DNA from: Nonomuraea solani
Lineage (GTDB): Bacteria; Actinomycetota; Actinomycetes; Streptosporangiales; Streptosporangiaceae
Direction of reading: 5' to 3'
Length of the DNA stretch: 64,000 nt
Assembly (NCBI RefSeq): GCF_900108335.1
Contig: NZ_FNVT01000007.1
Location: 248,001 to 312,000 of the forward strand
The notes under the pieces are model-generated. The model searched no databases. It saw only the letters and a program-made list of their open reading frames with translations, and was not told the origin of the DNA. The position numbers and the translations under genes were made by a program. Numbering within the stretch: the first letter of the stretch is position 1; every line of letters begins with the position of its first letter. Positions 17,723-25,268 of the stretch are shown piece by piece.

Positions 17723-18580
17723 ATGAACTGGCAGCGGAAGATGAACAAAGCGCTGGTCAGGTTCACGGGATTCCAGATCGAACGTGCAGGGAAGAAGGCG
17801 CCCGCGGCCGAGGCGCCCCTGCCCGTTCCCGAGACGAGAGCGCCCGCGGATCCGGCGATCGACCGGCTGCTCGAAGCGCCCGTGTTCCTGCTCTCGCCGG
17901 TGCGCTCCGGATCGACCCTGCTGCGCTCGATTCTGAACGCGCACTCGGCCCTGCACGCGCCGCACGAGCTGCACGTACGGCGGCTGCGGGTGCAGTTCGA
18001 CACGAACCTGGCCGCCAAGGCGATGGCGGCGCTCGGTCACAACCAGGCCGACCTGGAGCACCTGCTGTGGGACCGCGTCCTGCACCGGGAGCTGGTGCGC
18101 AGCGGCAAGCGGTACATCGTGGACAAGACCCCCGCCAACGCCTTCGCCCACCAGCGCATCGCCACCTGCTGGCCCGACGCCCGTTTCGTCTTCCTGCTGC
18201 GCCACCCGGCCTCGATCGCCACCTCCTGGCACGAGGCCGGCCCGGACAAGCGCACCCCGGCCGAGGCCGCCGCCGACGCCCTGCGGTACATGAAGGCCGT
18301 CCAGCGCGCCAGGGCGGCGCTGCCCGGCCTCACGGTCAGATATGAGGAGCTCAGCGCCGAACCCGAGCGGGTGACGCGGGAGATCTGCGCGTTCCTGGAG
18401 CTGGAGTGGGAGCCGGGGATGCTCTCGTACGGCGAGCAGGCCGTCATCGAGAAGGGGCTCGGCGACTGGCGCGACAAGATCCGCTCCGGCACCGTGCAAC
18501 CGGCCCGCGAGCTGCCCCCGGCGGATCAGGTCCCGGACGTGCTGAAGCCGATCAGCCGCACCTGGGGGTATCTGACGTGA
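17723..18580 (+). CDS. PAPS-dependent sulfotransferase family protein
   Basis: 285 residues. The 5-prime phosphosulfate-binding loop S-P-V-R-S-G-S-T-L lies at 58-66, and the 3-prime phosphate-binding motif with R-H-P-A-S-I-A-T-S at 160-168; a D-K-T-P segment at 134-137 and a final W-G-Y-L are also typical of the family. It would transfer sulfate from PAPS to a hydroxyl of a carbohydrate or lipid. It is translationally coupled (GTGA overlap) to the glycosyltransferase that follows, so both probably act on the same glycan or glycolipid. Confidence 0.88.
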   Translation: MNWQRKMNKALVRFTGFQIERAGKKAPAAEAPLPVPETRAPADPAIDRLLEAPVFLLSPVRSGSTLLRSILNAHSALHAPHELHVRRLRVQFDTNLAAKAMAALGHNQADLEHLLWDRVLHRELVRSGKRYIVDKTPANAFAHQRIATCWPDARFVFLLRHPASIATSWHEAGPDKRTPAEAAADALRYMKAVQRARAALPGLTVRYEELSAEPERVTREICAFLELEWEPGMLSYGEQAVIEKGLGDWRDKIRSGTVQPARELPPADQVPDVLKPISRTWGYLT

Positions 18581-19755
18581 AGATCCGCTACCTCATGCTG
18601 CACGCCTACGGCATGGGCGGCACCATCCGCACCGTCGTCAACCAGGCGAACGCGATGGCCGCCGCCGGTCACGAGGTGGAGCTGGTCAGCCTGGTACGCC
18701 GGCGCGAGATGCCCCAGTTCCGGCTGGACCCCCGCATCACCGTCACCACCCTCGTGGACCAGCGCACCGGCCGGCTGCCGGACTCGATCGGCCGCAGGGC
18801 GTGGCGCCGGGTGCGCGGGAAGATCGTGCCGCGCGGCGAGTTCGCGGCCGACTACTTCACCGAGCGGGTGGAGTGGGCGGCGATGGAGTACGTGTCGGGT
18901 CTGCGGGACGGCATCCTGGTGACGACCCGGCCGGCGCTGAACCTGATCGCCGCCCGGCGTACCCCTAGAAATGTCATCAAGGTGGCCCAGGAGCACATGA
19001 ACCTATCGGCCTACCCCGACACCATCCGCAGGGAGATCGCCCGTCATTACCACCGGTTCGACGCGATCTGCGTGCTGACCGGGACGAACCGGCTGGAATA
19101 CCAGCGGCTGCTGCCCGGCACCCCGATCGTGCAGATCCCGAACGCGGTGCACAAGGTCGAGCAGGAACGTTCCCAGCAGGTCAATCCCGTCGTGATCGCG
19201 GCCGGGCGGCTGGTGCCGCAGAAGGGGTTCGATCTGCTGATCGCCGCCTTCGCGCAGGTGGTGCCCGAGCATCCGGAGTGGCGGCTGCGCGTCTTCGGCA
19301 CCGGACCGCGCAAGGGGCAGCTCGCCGGGCTCATCGAGCAGTACGGGCTGGGCGAGCACGTCGAGTTGCCGGGGCGTACCGAACGGATGGAGCGGGAACT
19401 GACCGACGCCTCCGTGTACGCGCTGAGCTCGCGTTTCGAGGGCCTGCCCATGGTGATGATCGAGGCCATGACGCACGCGCTGCCCGTGGTCGCCTTCGAC
19501 TGCCCGACCGGCCCCAAGGACGTGCTGACCGACGGCGTGGACGGCGTGCTGGTGCCGCCCAGGGACGTGGACGCGCTGGCCGCCGCGCTCAACCGGGTCA
19601 TCGCCGACCGGGAGCTGCGACTGCGCATGGGCGAGGCGGCGGTCGTGACGTCGCGGGCATACGGGCCCGGCGTGGTGATGCCCTTGTGGGAGAGGCTGTT
19701 CTCGGAGCTGTCGGAGGACCGCCGCGCCGTGCGAAACCACTGGTCAGCCCGCTGA
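18577..19755 (+). CDS. Glycosyltransferase family 4 (GT-B fold)
   Basis: 392 residues from GTG 18577, which overlaps the sulfotransferase stop. The first domain carries the Gly-rich G-M-G-G-T-I-R acceptor-side loop near the N-terminus; the second has V-I-A-A-G-R-L-V-P-Q-K-G-F-D-L-L and the nucleotide-sugar site S-S-R-F-E-G-L-P-M-V-M-I-E-A-M, the E-x7-E pattern of GT4 retaining enzymes. Donor and acceptor are unknown. The neighbouring sulfotransferase suggests a sulfated surface glycan. Confidence 0.9.
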   Translation: MKIRYLMLHAYGMGGTIRTVVNQANAMAAAGHEVELVSLVRRREMPQFRLDPRITVTTLVDQRTGRLPDSIGRRAWRRVRGKIVPRGEFAADYFTERVEWAAMEYVSGLRDGILVTTRPALNLIAARRTPRNVIKVAQEHMNLSAYPDTIRREIARHYHRFDAICVLTGTNRLEYQRLLPGTPIVQIPNAVHKVEQERSQQVNPVVIAAGRLVPQKGFDLLIAAFAQVVPEHPEWRLRVFGTGPRKGQLAGLIEQYGLGEHVELPGRTERMERELTDASVYALSSRFEGLPMVMIEAMTHALPVVAFDCPTGPKDVLTDGVDGVLVPPRDVDALAAALNRVIADRELRLRMGEAAVVTSRAYGPGVVMPLWERLFSELSEDRRAVRNHWSAR

Positions 19756-19811
19756 AAAGATTTACCTCATTTCGTTAAACGCACCCCAAATCGGGCGGCA
19801 CGCTGGGTGCC

Positions 19812-20648
19812 ATGCGTATCCGTCACGTCGTCCCGGCAGGTCTTTTCGCCCTGGTCACCGGGCTGGCCGCGCCCGCGCACGCGGACACTCCGGCCGTTCA
19901 CGGCCAGGCCGCCATCCTGCTGGACGCCACCTCGGGTCAGGTGCTGTTCAGCAAGGAGGCCGGCGAACGTATGCCGATCGCCAGCCTCACCAAGACCATG
20001 ACGGCATATGTCGTACTGAAAACCGCCAAACCCACGGACGTGGTCCGGATCGACTCCGCGGACGTCGCGTACGCGGAGGACGGCGGCGGCACCACCGCGG
20101 ACCTGCGCGCCGGCGACCGTCTCACGGTCGGCGAGCTTCTCTACGGCCTGATGCTCCCTTCGGGCGCCGACGCCGCCCACGCGCTGGCCCGCACGTACGG
20201 CCCCGGCGTCGGCGGCTTCGTCACCAAAATGAACGCCACCGCCCGCGAGCTGGGCATGAACGACACCGCATACGTCAACGCCGACGGCCTGCCGATGCCC
20301 GGCGGCGACGGCTACTCCACCGCCAGGGACCAGGCCGTGCTGGCGGCCAGGGCGCTGGCGGTGCCGCTGATCAAGCAGACGGCCGCGACCCGTCTGCACT
20401 CCCTGGACGCCACGGCCCAGCACCGTTCCTATAGCTGGCGCAACACCAACAGGCTGCTGGGCACGCCGGGCGCGGTCGGGCTGAAGACCGGATTCACGCG
20501 GGCGGCGGGCTACTGCCTGGCGTTCGCGGGCGAGACGAACGGGCGGCGGCTGGTCGGCGTCCTGCTCGACGAGTCGGTCTCCAGCCGGCGCTTCACCACG
20601 GCCGAGGAGTTGCTGGAGTGGGGCCTGAGCGTGCGCTCATTGCAGTAA
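19812..20648 (+). CDS. D-alanyl-D-alanine carboxypeptidase, peptidase S11
   Basis: Secreted low-molecular-weight penicillin-binding protein that trims the terminal D-Ala of peptidoglycan stem peptides. 278 residues with a signal peptide ending near A-H-A-D. The active-site serine is in A-S-L-T-K (S58, K61) and the K-T-G triad at 225-227. The second motif, normally S-x-N, reads P-S-G-A-D-A-A here (S117-A119), so the usual Asn is Ala. There is no C-terminal amphipathic anchor, unlike DacA/DacC of E. coli. It stands alone, followed by a MarR-type regulator. Confidence 0.9.
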   Translation: MRIRHVVPAGLFALVTGLAAPAHADTPAVHGQAAILLDATSGQVLFSKEAGERMPIASLTKTMTAYVVLKTAKPTDVVRIDSADVAYAEDGGGTTADLRAGDRLTVGELLYGLMLPSGADAAHALARTYGPGVGGFVTKMNATARELGMNDTAYVNADGLPMPGGDGYSTARDQAVLAARALAVPLIKQTAATRLHSLDATAQHRSYSWRNTNRLLGTPGAVGLKTGFTRAAGYCLAFAGETNGRRLVGVLLDESVSSRRFTTAEELLEWGLSVRSLQ

Positions 20649-20666
20649 TGACTGTAACCTCTGGCA

Positions 20667-21167
20667 ATGAGCACTCCCCCGGAAGCAGAGCTGGAGTTCG
20701 TCGATGACGTCGCCGGGTTCTTCGCCCGGGAGGGCATGCCGCTGATCGCCGGCCGGGTGATCGGCTGGCTGCTCATCAGCGACCCGCCGGAGCAGAGCGC
20801 CGCCGAGCTCGCCGACGTGCTGCGGGTCAGCCGGAGCTCGATCAGCAGCGCGACCCGGCTCCTGACGCCCAGCGGGCTCGTCAAAGGGGTGCGGCGGCGG
20901 GGGGATCGCCAGGAATACTTCCGCATCGAGCCTGACGGGTGGAGCCGGATGCTGGCCGCCCGCTACGCGAAGACGGCCGCGTTCCGGGAGATCACCGAGG
21001 CGGGCCTGCGGACGCTCGCGAACGGCACGTCCGAGCGGCGGGAGCGGCTGGCCGGGGTGAACGAGCTGTACCGGTTCCTGGAGGAGGAACTGCCGGCGCT
21101 GTGGGAACGGTGGGAAGCCCGGCGAGACGGCGGCCCGCGACCTTCCCACCGGGAAGACCGGAGATGA
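20667..21167 (+). CDS. MarR/GbsR-like winged-helix regulator
   Basis: 166 residues. Winged helix at about 20-85 (S-A-A-E-L-A-D-V-L-R-V-S-R-S-S-I-S-S-A-T-R-L-L as the helix-turn-helix), followed by an alpha-helical dimerisation tail. It resembles GbsR-type MarR relatives. It overlaps the alpha/beta hydrolase by four bases (ATGA), so the two are one unit and the regulator may sense the hydrolase substrate or a xenobiotic. Confidence 0.87.
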   Translation: MSTPPEAELEFVDDVAGFFAREGMPLIAGRVIGWLLISDPPEQSAAELADVLRVSRSSISSATRLLTPSGLVKGVRRRGDRQEYFRIEPDGWSRMLAARYAKTAAFREITEAGLRTLANGTSERRERLAGVNELYRFLEEELPALWERWEARRDGGPRPSHREDRR

Positions 21168-22030
21168 CCGGCCTCCGTGGCACGTACCTCCCCTCCCCGG
21201 AAGGCCGGCTGCACGTCTATGAGGCCGGTGACCACGGCTCACCTGTGCTGCTCCTGAGTGGCGCCGGGGTGGACAACGCGCTGCTCAGCTGGCGGCACCT
21301 CATCCCCGTGCTGGCCCAGGAGCACCGCGTCCTCGCGCTCGACTGGCCGAAGCAGGGCAGGAGCCGGCCCTGGGAGGGGCCGGCCACCCACGCCCGCATG
21401 CTGCGCTGCGTCACCGACGTCCTCGACCGGTTCGGCCACGACTCGGCCGCCCTGATCGGTCTGTCCCAGGGCGGCGCGCTCACCCTCGCCTACGCCATCG
21501 AGCACCCCGAACGCGTCGACCGGCTCGTGGCGCTCGCGCCGGCGGGCATCCTGTCGTTCCCGCCCGTCGTGCACCAGTTGCTCCGGCTCACCGCCAAGCT
21601 GCCGCTGCTCAACCGGACGCTGCCGAGGGCCATGTTCGGGACGAGGGAGGGCATCGCGCGGTTCGCCAGACGGGCGCTGTTCGCGGGGCCGGTGGCCGAC
21701 TTCGAGGAGGTCGTGGACGAGATCGCCGCCGAGGTGCGCGACGGGGGCGCGGGCTCCTCCGACTGGCAGAACGCCTCCATCGGCCCGTTCCGCATGCGTG
21801 TCGACCTCCGGCCACGCCTGTCCGAGATCGCCTGCCCTTCCCTGCTCATCCAGGGCGATCGGGACGTCGGCGTACCGCACGCCCGCACGCGAGCCGCCGC
21901 CGCCCTCATCCCCGGCGCCCGCTTCGAACTGCTCGAAGGCGTGGGCCACTGGTCCAGCCGTCAGGCACCCGAACGGGTCAACGCCCTGATCGCCGGATTC
22001 CTCATGGACGGTGCTGATCCTTTGGGTTAG
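21164..22030 (+). CDS. Alpha/beta hydrolase
   Basis: 288 residues with the alpha/beta-hydrolase fold: L-L-L-S-G-A-G-V-D oxyanion loop, nucleophile elbow G-L-S-Q-G-G (Ser near 103), acid in Q-G-D-R-D, and the general base His in G-V-G-H-W-S near the C-terminus. ATG 21164 overlaps the regulator stop. Substrate unknown; esterase, lipase or haloperoxidase-like activities are all compatible. Confidence 0.88.
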   Translation: MTGLRGTYLPSPEGRLHVYEAGDHGSPVLLLSGAGVDNALLSWRHLIPVLAQEHRVLALDWPKQGRSRPWEGPATHARMLRCVTDVLDRFGHDSAALIGLSQGGALTLAYAIEHPERVDRLVALAPAGILSFPPVVHQLLRLTAKLPLLNRTLPRAMFGTREGIARFARRALFAGPVADFEEVVDEIAAEVRDGGAGSSDWQNASIGPFRMRVDLRPRLSEIACPSLLIQGDRDVGVPHARTRAAAALIPGARFELLEGVGHWSSRQAPERVNALIAGFLMDGADPLG

Positions 22031-22040
22031 TTTGCCCGAC

Positions 22041-23201
22041 ATGAAGCTTCGAATCGCGTTAAGCGCGCTGTCAGCGGCAGCCGTTCTCGCCACCCCGCTG
22101 CCCGCCCAGGCCGGCGCCACTGACATGACCGACGCTGCCGGCACTGCCAGTACGGCCGGCGCTGTGGACCGCGCCGGCGCTGCCGGCACCGTCGGCGCGG
22201 TCGGCACCCCCGCGCTCGGCTGGGAGCTCAAGGCGACCGGGGTGACGGCGCGCCTGCGTGGTCTGTCGCCCGTCAGCCGGGATGTGGTGTGGGCGTCGGG
22301 CTCGGCCGGCACCGTGCTGAGGACCGTGGACGGCGGGCGGAGCTGGCAGAACGTGTCCCCGCCCGACACCGCCGCGCTGCAGTTCCGCGACATCGAGGCG
22401 TTCGACGCGCGCAGGGCGGTGGCGCTGTCCATCGGCTCGGGTACGGACTCGCGCGTCTACCGGACCGAGGACGGCGGACGTACATGGACGGAGACGTTCA
22501 GGAACGACGAGCCGAGGGCGTTCTACGACTGCCTGGCGTTCTTCGACCGGCGGCACGGGCTGGCCATGAGCGACCCGGTGGACGGCAGGTTCCGGATCCT
22601 GGCCACGGAGGACGGCGGGCGGAGCTGGCGGGTGCTGCCCTCCGACGGGATGCCGGAGGCGCTGCCGGGCGAGGCCGGGTTCGCGGCGAGCGGGCAGTGC
22701 CTGGTCGCGTCGGGCAGCCGGGACGTCTGGCTGGCCGGCGGTGGGGCGGAGCGGGCGCGGGTGTTCCACTCGGGCGACCGTGGCCGTACCTGGACGGTGG
22801 CCGACACGCCGATCCCGGCCGGAGACCCGGCGCGCGGCGTCTTCGGCCTGGCCTTCCGCGACCGGCACCGGGGCATCGCGGTGGGCGGGGACTACCGGCC
22901 CGAGCAGCAGTCACCCAGCGCGGGCGCGGTGACCGGCGACGGCGGCACCACCTGGCGACCGGCCACGACTCCCCCGCCCGCCTACCGCTCGGGCGTCACC
23001 TGGCTACCGCACCTGCCGTTCGCGGCCATCGCGGTGGGGCCGTCGGGGAGCGACGTGACGTATTCGGGCGGGCGCCGGTGGGAGACGTTCGACAGCGGCT
23101 CGTTCGACACGGTGTCCTGCACACGCGACCTGTCGTGCTGGGCAGCGGGCGAACAGGGCCGCGTCGCCCGCCTCAAACTGAAGCGACCCGGTTCAGGCTG
23201 A
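22041..23201 (+). CDS. Secreted YCF48/BNR-like beta-propeller protein
   Basis: 386 residues with a signal peptide (cleavage near A-Q-A, about 24) followed by an Ala/Gly/Thr-rich linker with repeats of A-G-T/A-G-A (25-60). The rest is a propeller with four or more copies of the D-G-G-R-S-W / D-R-G-R-T-W Asp-box, each with hydrophobic strands around, as in YCF48/Hcf136-like and sialidase-superfamily proteins. Catalytic sialidase residues are not evident, so a binding or assembly role is more likely. No clear ribosome-binding site precedes ATG 22041. The C-terminal codons lie inside a degenerate 20-bp repeat array that continues past the stop. Confidence 0.83.
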   Translation: MKLRIALSALSAAAVLATPLPAQAGATDMTDAAGTASTAGAVDRAGAAGTVGAVGTPALGWELKATGVTARLRGLSPVSRDVVWASGSAGTVLRTVDGGRSWQNVSPPDTAALQFRDIEAFDARRAVALSIGSGTDSRVYRTEDGGRTWTETFRNDEPRAFYDCLAFFDRRHGLAMSDPVDGRFRILATEDGGRSWRVLPSDGMPEALPGEAGFAASGQCLVASGSRDVWLAGGGAERARVFHSGDRGRTWTVADTPIPAGDPARGVFGLAFRDRHRGIAVGGDYRPEQQSPSAGAVTGDGGTTWRPATTPPPAYRSGVTWLPHLPFAAIAVGPSGSDVTYSGGRRWETFDSGSFDTVSCTRDLSCWAAGEQGRVARLKLKRPGSG

Positions 23202-23290
23202 ACAGCCCGGCTCACGCCGAGCTGGCCCGGCGCACGCTGAAGCGGCCCGGCGTACGCCGAGCGGGCCGCCTCACGTTGGAGCGGTTCCCC
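23178..23290. repeat. Degenerate ~20-bp tandem array beginning in the propeller gene
   Basis: Five or so units of 18-21 bp of the form CTGAAgCGgCCCGGcgcACG, starting at 23178, 23198, 23218, 23237 and 23258. The second unit supplies the stop codon of the preceding gene (TGA 23199-23201). No open frame of normal codon usage crosses it. Confidence 0.6.
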
Positions 23291-23294
23291 TTCT

Positions 23295-23359
23295 CCACCG
23301 CACTTCGGCGAGGTCCCTTCAAAGGAGGGGAGGTGGAGAGGTCAGTTCGCCTGTGGCGG
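23295..23359 (+). repeat. Dispersed intergenic repeat, copy A
   Basis: Begins with CCACCGCACTTCGGCG, which recurs exactly, inverted, at 39601-39616. It continues with a related purine-rich GGTCC..AAG..GGGGAGG stretch and one unit of the GAGGTCRGTTCGCCTGYGGCG repeat that is tandemly amplified in copy B. It lies in a 390-base gene-free stretch. Confidence 0.7.
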
Positions 23360-23401
23360 TCCAGCACGTGCAAAGAACGAGGCGAGCGCGGCCCGGCTAG
23401 C

Positions 23402-23559
23402 ACCGCAGTGGCCCGGCTGGTGCCGCAGTCGCCCGACTCGCACGGGGCCGCCCGGCTGCTGCAGCGGCCGCCCGGCTTCCGCCGCAGTCGCCCCGCTCGC
23501 GCTGCGGTTGCCCGGCTTGCGGCGCAGTGGCCGACTCGGGCTGCGGTGGTTCAGCTCGC
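23402..23559. repeat. Degenerate 20-bp tandem array
   Basis: Eight units of 19-20 bp with consensus GCCGCAGTsGCCCGGCTcGC, starting near 23402, 23422, 23442, 23461, 23481, 23501, 23521 and 23540. Units share the CGCAGT and CCCGGCT cores. It fills the rest of the spacer between the propeller gene and the convergent AlkB gene. Too degenerate and without spacers, so not CRISPR. Confidence 0.65.
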
Positions 23560-23591
23560 GTCGGGGTTCTCGGCAGGTGTTTGCGGAGGTT

Positions 23592-24221
23592 TCAGCGGAC
23601 GCCGTGGGGGCGGAACTGGATGCTGATGCGGGGGCCCGCGGGGCGGGAGGTTTTCGGGATGGCGTGTTCCCACGTGCGCTGGCAGCTACCGCCCATCACG
23701 ATCAGGTCGCCGTGGCCCAGGTCGCGGCGGATCGAGGGGCCGCCGCCTCGGGGGCGGAGCAGGAGGGGCCGGGGGCTGCCGACCGAGATGATCGCGACCA
23801 TGGTGTCCTCGTGGCCGCCACGCCCGATGGTGTCGCCGTGCCAGGCCACGCTGTCGCGGCCGTCGCGGTAGAAGCAGAGGCCGGCCGTACGGAATGGTTC
23901 GCCCAGTTCGCGGCCGTAGTGGGCGTCGAGGGCGCGCCGGGCGTCGTCGAGCACCGGGTCGGGCAGGGTCTCGTCCTCGTCGTAGAACTTCAGCAGGCGC
24001 GGCACGTCGACCACCCGGTCGTACATGCGCCGCCGCTCCGCCCGCCACGGCACCGCCTCCGCGAGCCGTTCGAACAGGGTGTCGGCGCCCGTCAGCCAGC
24101 CCGGCCGGAGGTCGAGCCAGGCGCCGTGGTCGAGGCGGGTCCTGCGCACGGTGTCACCTAGCGGTCCGACCCCGAGCTCGTCGTCGAGGCCGAGCAGAGA
24201 TGCTTGGAACGCGGCTGTCAT
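23592..24221 (-). CDS. alkB: AlkB-like Fe(II)/2-oxoglutarate DNA/RNA repair dioxygenase
   Basis: 209 residues from ATG 24221. Metal ligands H128 and D130 in W-H-G-D and H186 in W-E-H, and 2-oxoglutarate-binding arginines in R-I-S-I-Q-F-R (R198, R204) give the complete AlkB pattern. L-K-F-Y and S-V-G-S-P-R-P-L-L-L are conserved core strands. It removes alkyl groups oxidatively from damaged bases. Upstream, GCATAAACT on the minus strand just before the start suggests a near-leaderless promoter. It is divergent from the VOC protein gene. Confidence 0.9.
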   Translation of the reverse strand: MTAAFQASLLGLDDELGVGPLGDTVRRTRLDHGAWLDLRPGWLTGADTLFERLAEAVPWRAERRRMYDRVVDVPRLLKFYDEDETLPDPVLDDARRALDAHYGRELGEPFRTAGLCFYRDGRDSVAWHGDTIGRGGHEDTMVAIISVGSPRPLLLRPRGGGPSIRRDLGHGDLIVMGGSCQRTWEHAIPKTSRPAGPRISIQFRPHGVR

Positions 24222-24369
24222 GGTGCCGAGTTTATGCCATCGTTCAAACACCCATTCGATTGGCGTTGGGTGGCCAGGCCGTGTCAGGCTGTACGCGTGG
24301 CGTCGCCCCTCCAACCGCGCCAGAGGTGAAGAGGCCACCCACCGCTTCGTCACGCGAAGGAGCAGGGCC

Positions 24370-25137
24370 ATGCTCACCACCCACTACCTCCCCGGCACCC
24401 CGTGCTGGCTCGACGTCAGCAGCCCCGACCTGGAGGCGTCGAACACCTTCTACACCGGGCTGTTCGGCTGGCGGTCCCTCTCGCTGGGCTCCGGCCACGG
24501 CGACTACCGCTTCTGCCAGACCGACGGCAAGACCGTCGCGGGGATCAGCCGGGAGACCGCGTTCAGGACGGCGCCGGCGTGGCTGGTCTACTTCCAGGCG
24601 CCCGACGCCGACGTCATCACCAAGACGATCGAGCAGGCGGGCGGCGCGGTCCTGGCCGCGCCGGCCGACATCGAGGGGCAGGGGCGGATGGCGGTGTACG
24701 CCGATCCGGCGGGGGCCTCGTTCGCGGTGTGGCAGCCGGGGGCGACCAAGGGGCTCGGCCTGGTCACGGAGCCGGGCTCGCTGGGCTGGGTCGAGCTCTA
24801 CGTCCCCGATCCCGGTGGCATCCAGCCCTTCTACCGGTCGGTTTTCGGCTGGCACGTCGAGGATCTGCCGATGGGCGACCTGCCCTATCCCGTGATCTCC
24901 CCGGCCGGTGGCGACGAGTCGTCGGCGATGGCCGGGATCGTCCGGCTTCCGGACGGCGATGAGGCGCACTGGCTGCCCTACTTCGAGGTACGCGACTGTG
25001 ACGCCACGGCCATCCTGGCGCAGGAGCTCGGAGGCACGATGCGGGAGCCGGCGGTGACGGCGGAAGGGGTCGGACGGATGGCGTTCCTGACCGATCCGTT
25101 CGGCGCGCGGTTCGCGATCATCACCAGCTCGGCCTGA
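24370..25137 (+). CDS. Two-domain VOC (glyoxalase/bleomycin-resistance fold) protein
   Basis: 255 residues made of two VOC modules (about 8-120 and 130-252), each with the W-x-(D/E)-(L/V)-x-x-x-D start and the F-x-x-x-x-F-G-W hydrophobic segment. Architecture matches actinobacterial hydroxylase-type CFP-32-like proteins. The frame is open upstream, but ATG 24370 follows GAAGGAG and starts at the first domain. Ligand or activity is unknown. A strong terminator follows. Confidence 0.88.
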   Translation: MLTTHYLPGTPCWLDVSSPDLEASNTFYTGLFGWRSLSLGSGHGDYRFCQTDGKTVAGISRETAFRTAPAWLVYFQAPDADVITKTIEQAGGAVLAAPADIEGQGRMAVYADPAGASFAVWQPGATKGLGLVTEPGSLGWVELYVPDPGGIQPFYRSVFGWHVEDLPMGDLPYPVISPAGGDESSAMAGIVRLPDGDEAHWLPYFEVRDCDATAILAQELGGTMREPAVTAEGVGRMAFLTDPFGARFAIITSSA

Positions 25138-25146
25138 CCGAGGGGC

Positions 25147-25184
25147 GTCCGGCCTGCACGGCACGCAGTCCGTGCAGGCCGGAC
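25147..25184 (+). terminator. Strong hairpin terminator after the VOC gene
   Basis: 15-bp perfect stem GTCCGGCCTGCACGG/CCGTGCAGGCCGGAC with an 8-base loop, nine bases after the stop codon. No U-tract follows, as is common in actinomycetes. Confidence 0.75.
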
Positions 25185-25237
25185 CCTCCCCGGATTTCGG
25201 GTGTATCCATTCCCCCGAACCGTCCCGCCTAACGTCC

Positions 25238-25268
25238 TGTAACGTCTTCTTCATGTTATGGCGTTACA
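25238..25268. promoter_or_regulatory. Inverted repeat around the MFS start codon
   Basis: TGTAACG (25238-25244) and CGTTACA (25262-25268) flank the ATG at 25253 with 17 bases between. TAACGTC is also repeated directly at 25230-25236 and 25240-25246. It could be an operator or a translation-blocking hairpin; no regulator is adjacent. Confidence 0.4.

Noticed and set aside
17723..19755. Part of a secondary-metabolite or capsule cluster
   Set aside because: Only a sulfotransferase and one glycosyltransferase are present; no PKS, NRPS, sugar-nucleotide or flippase genes surround them.
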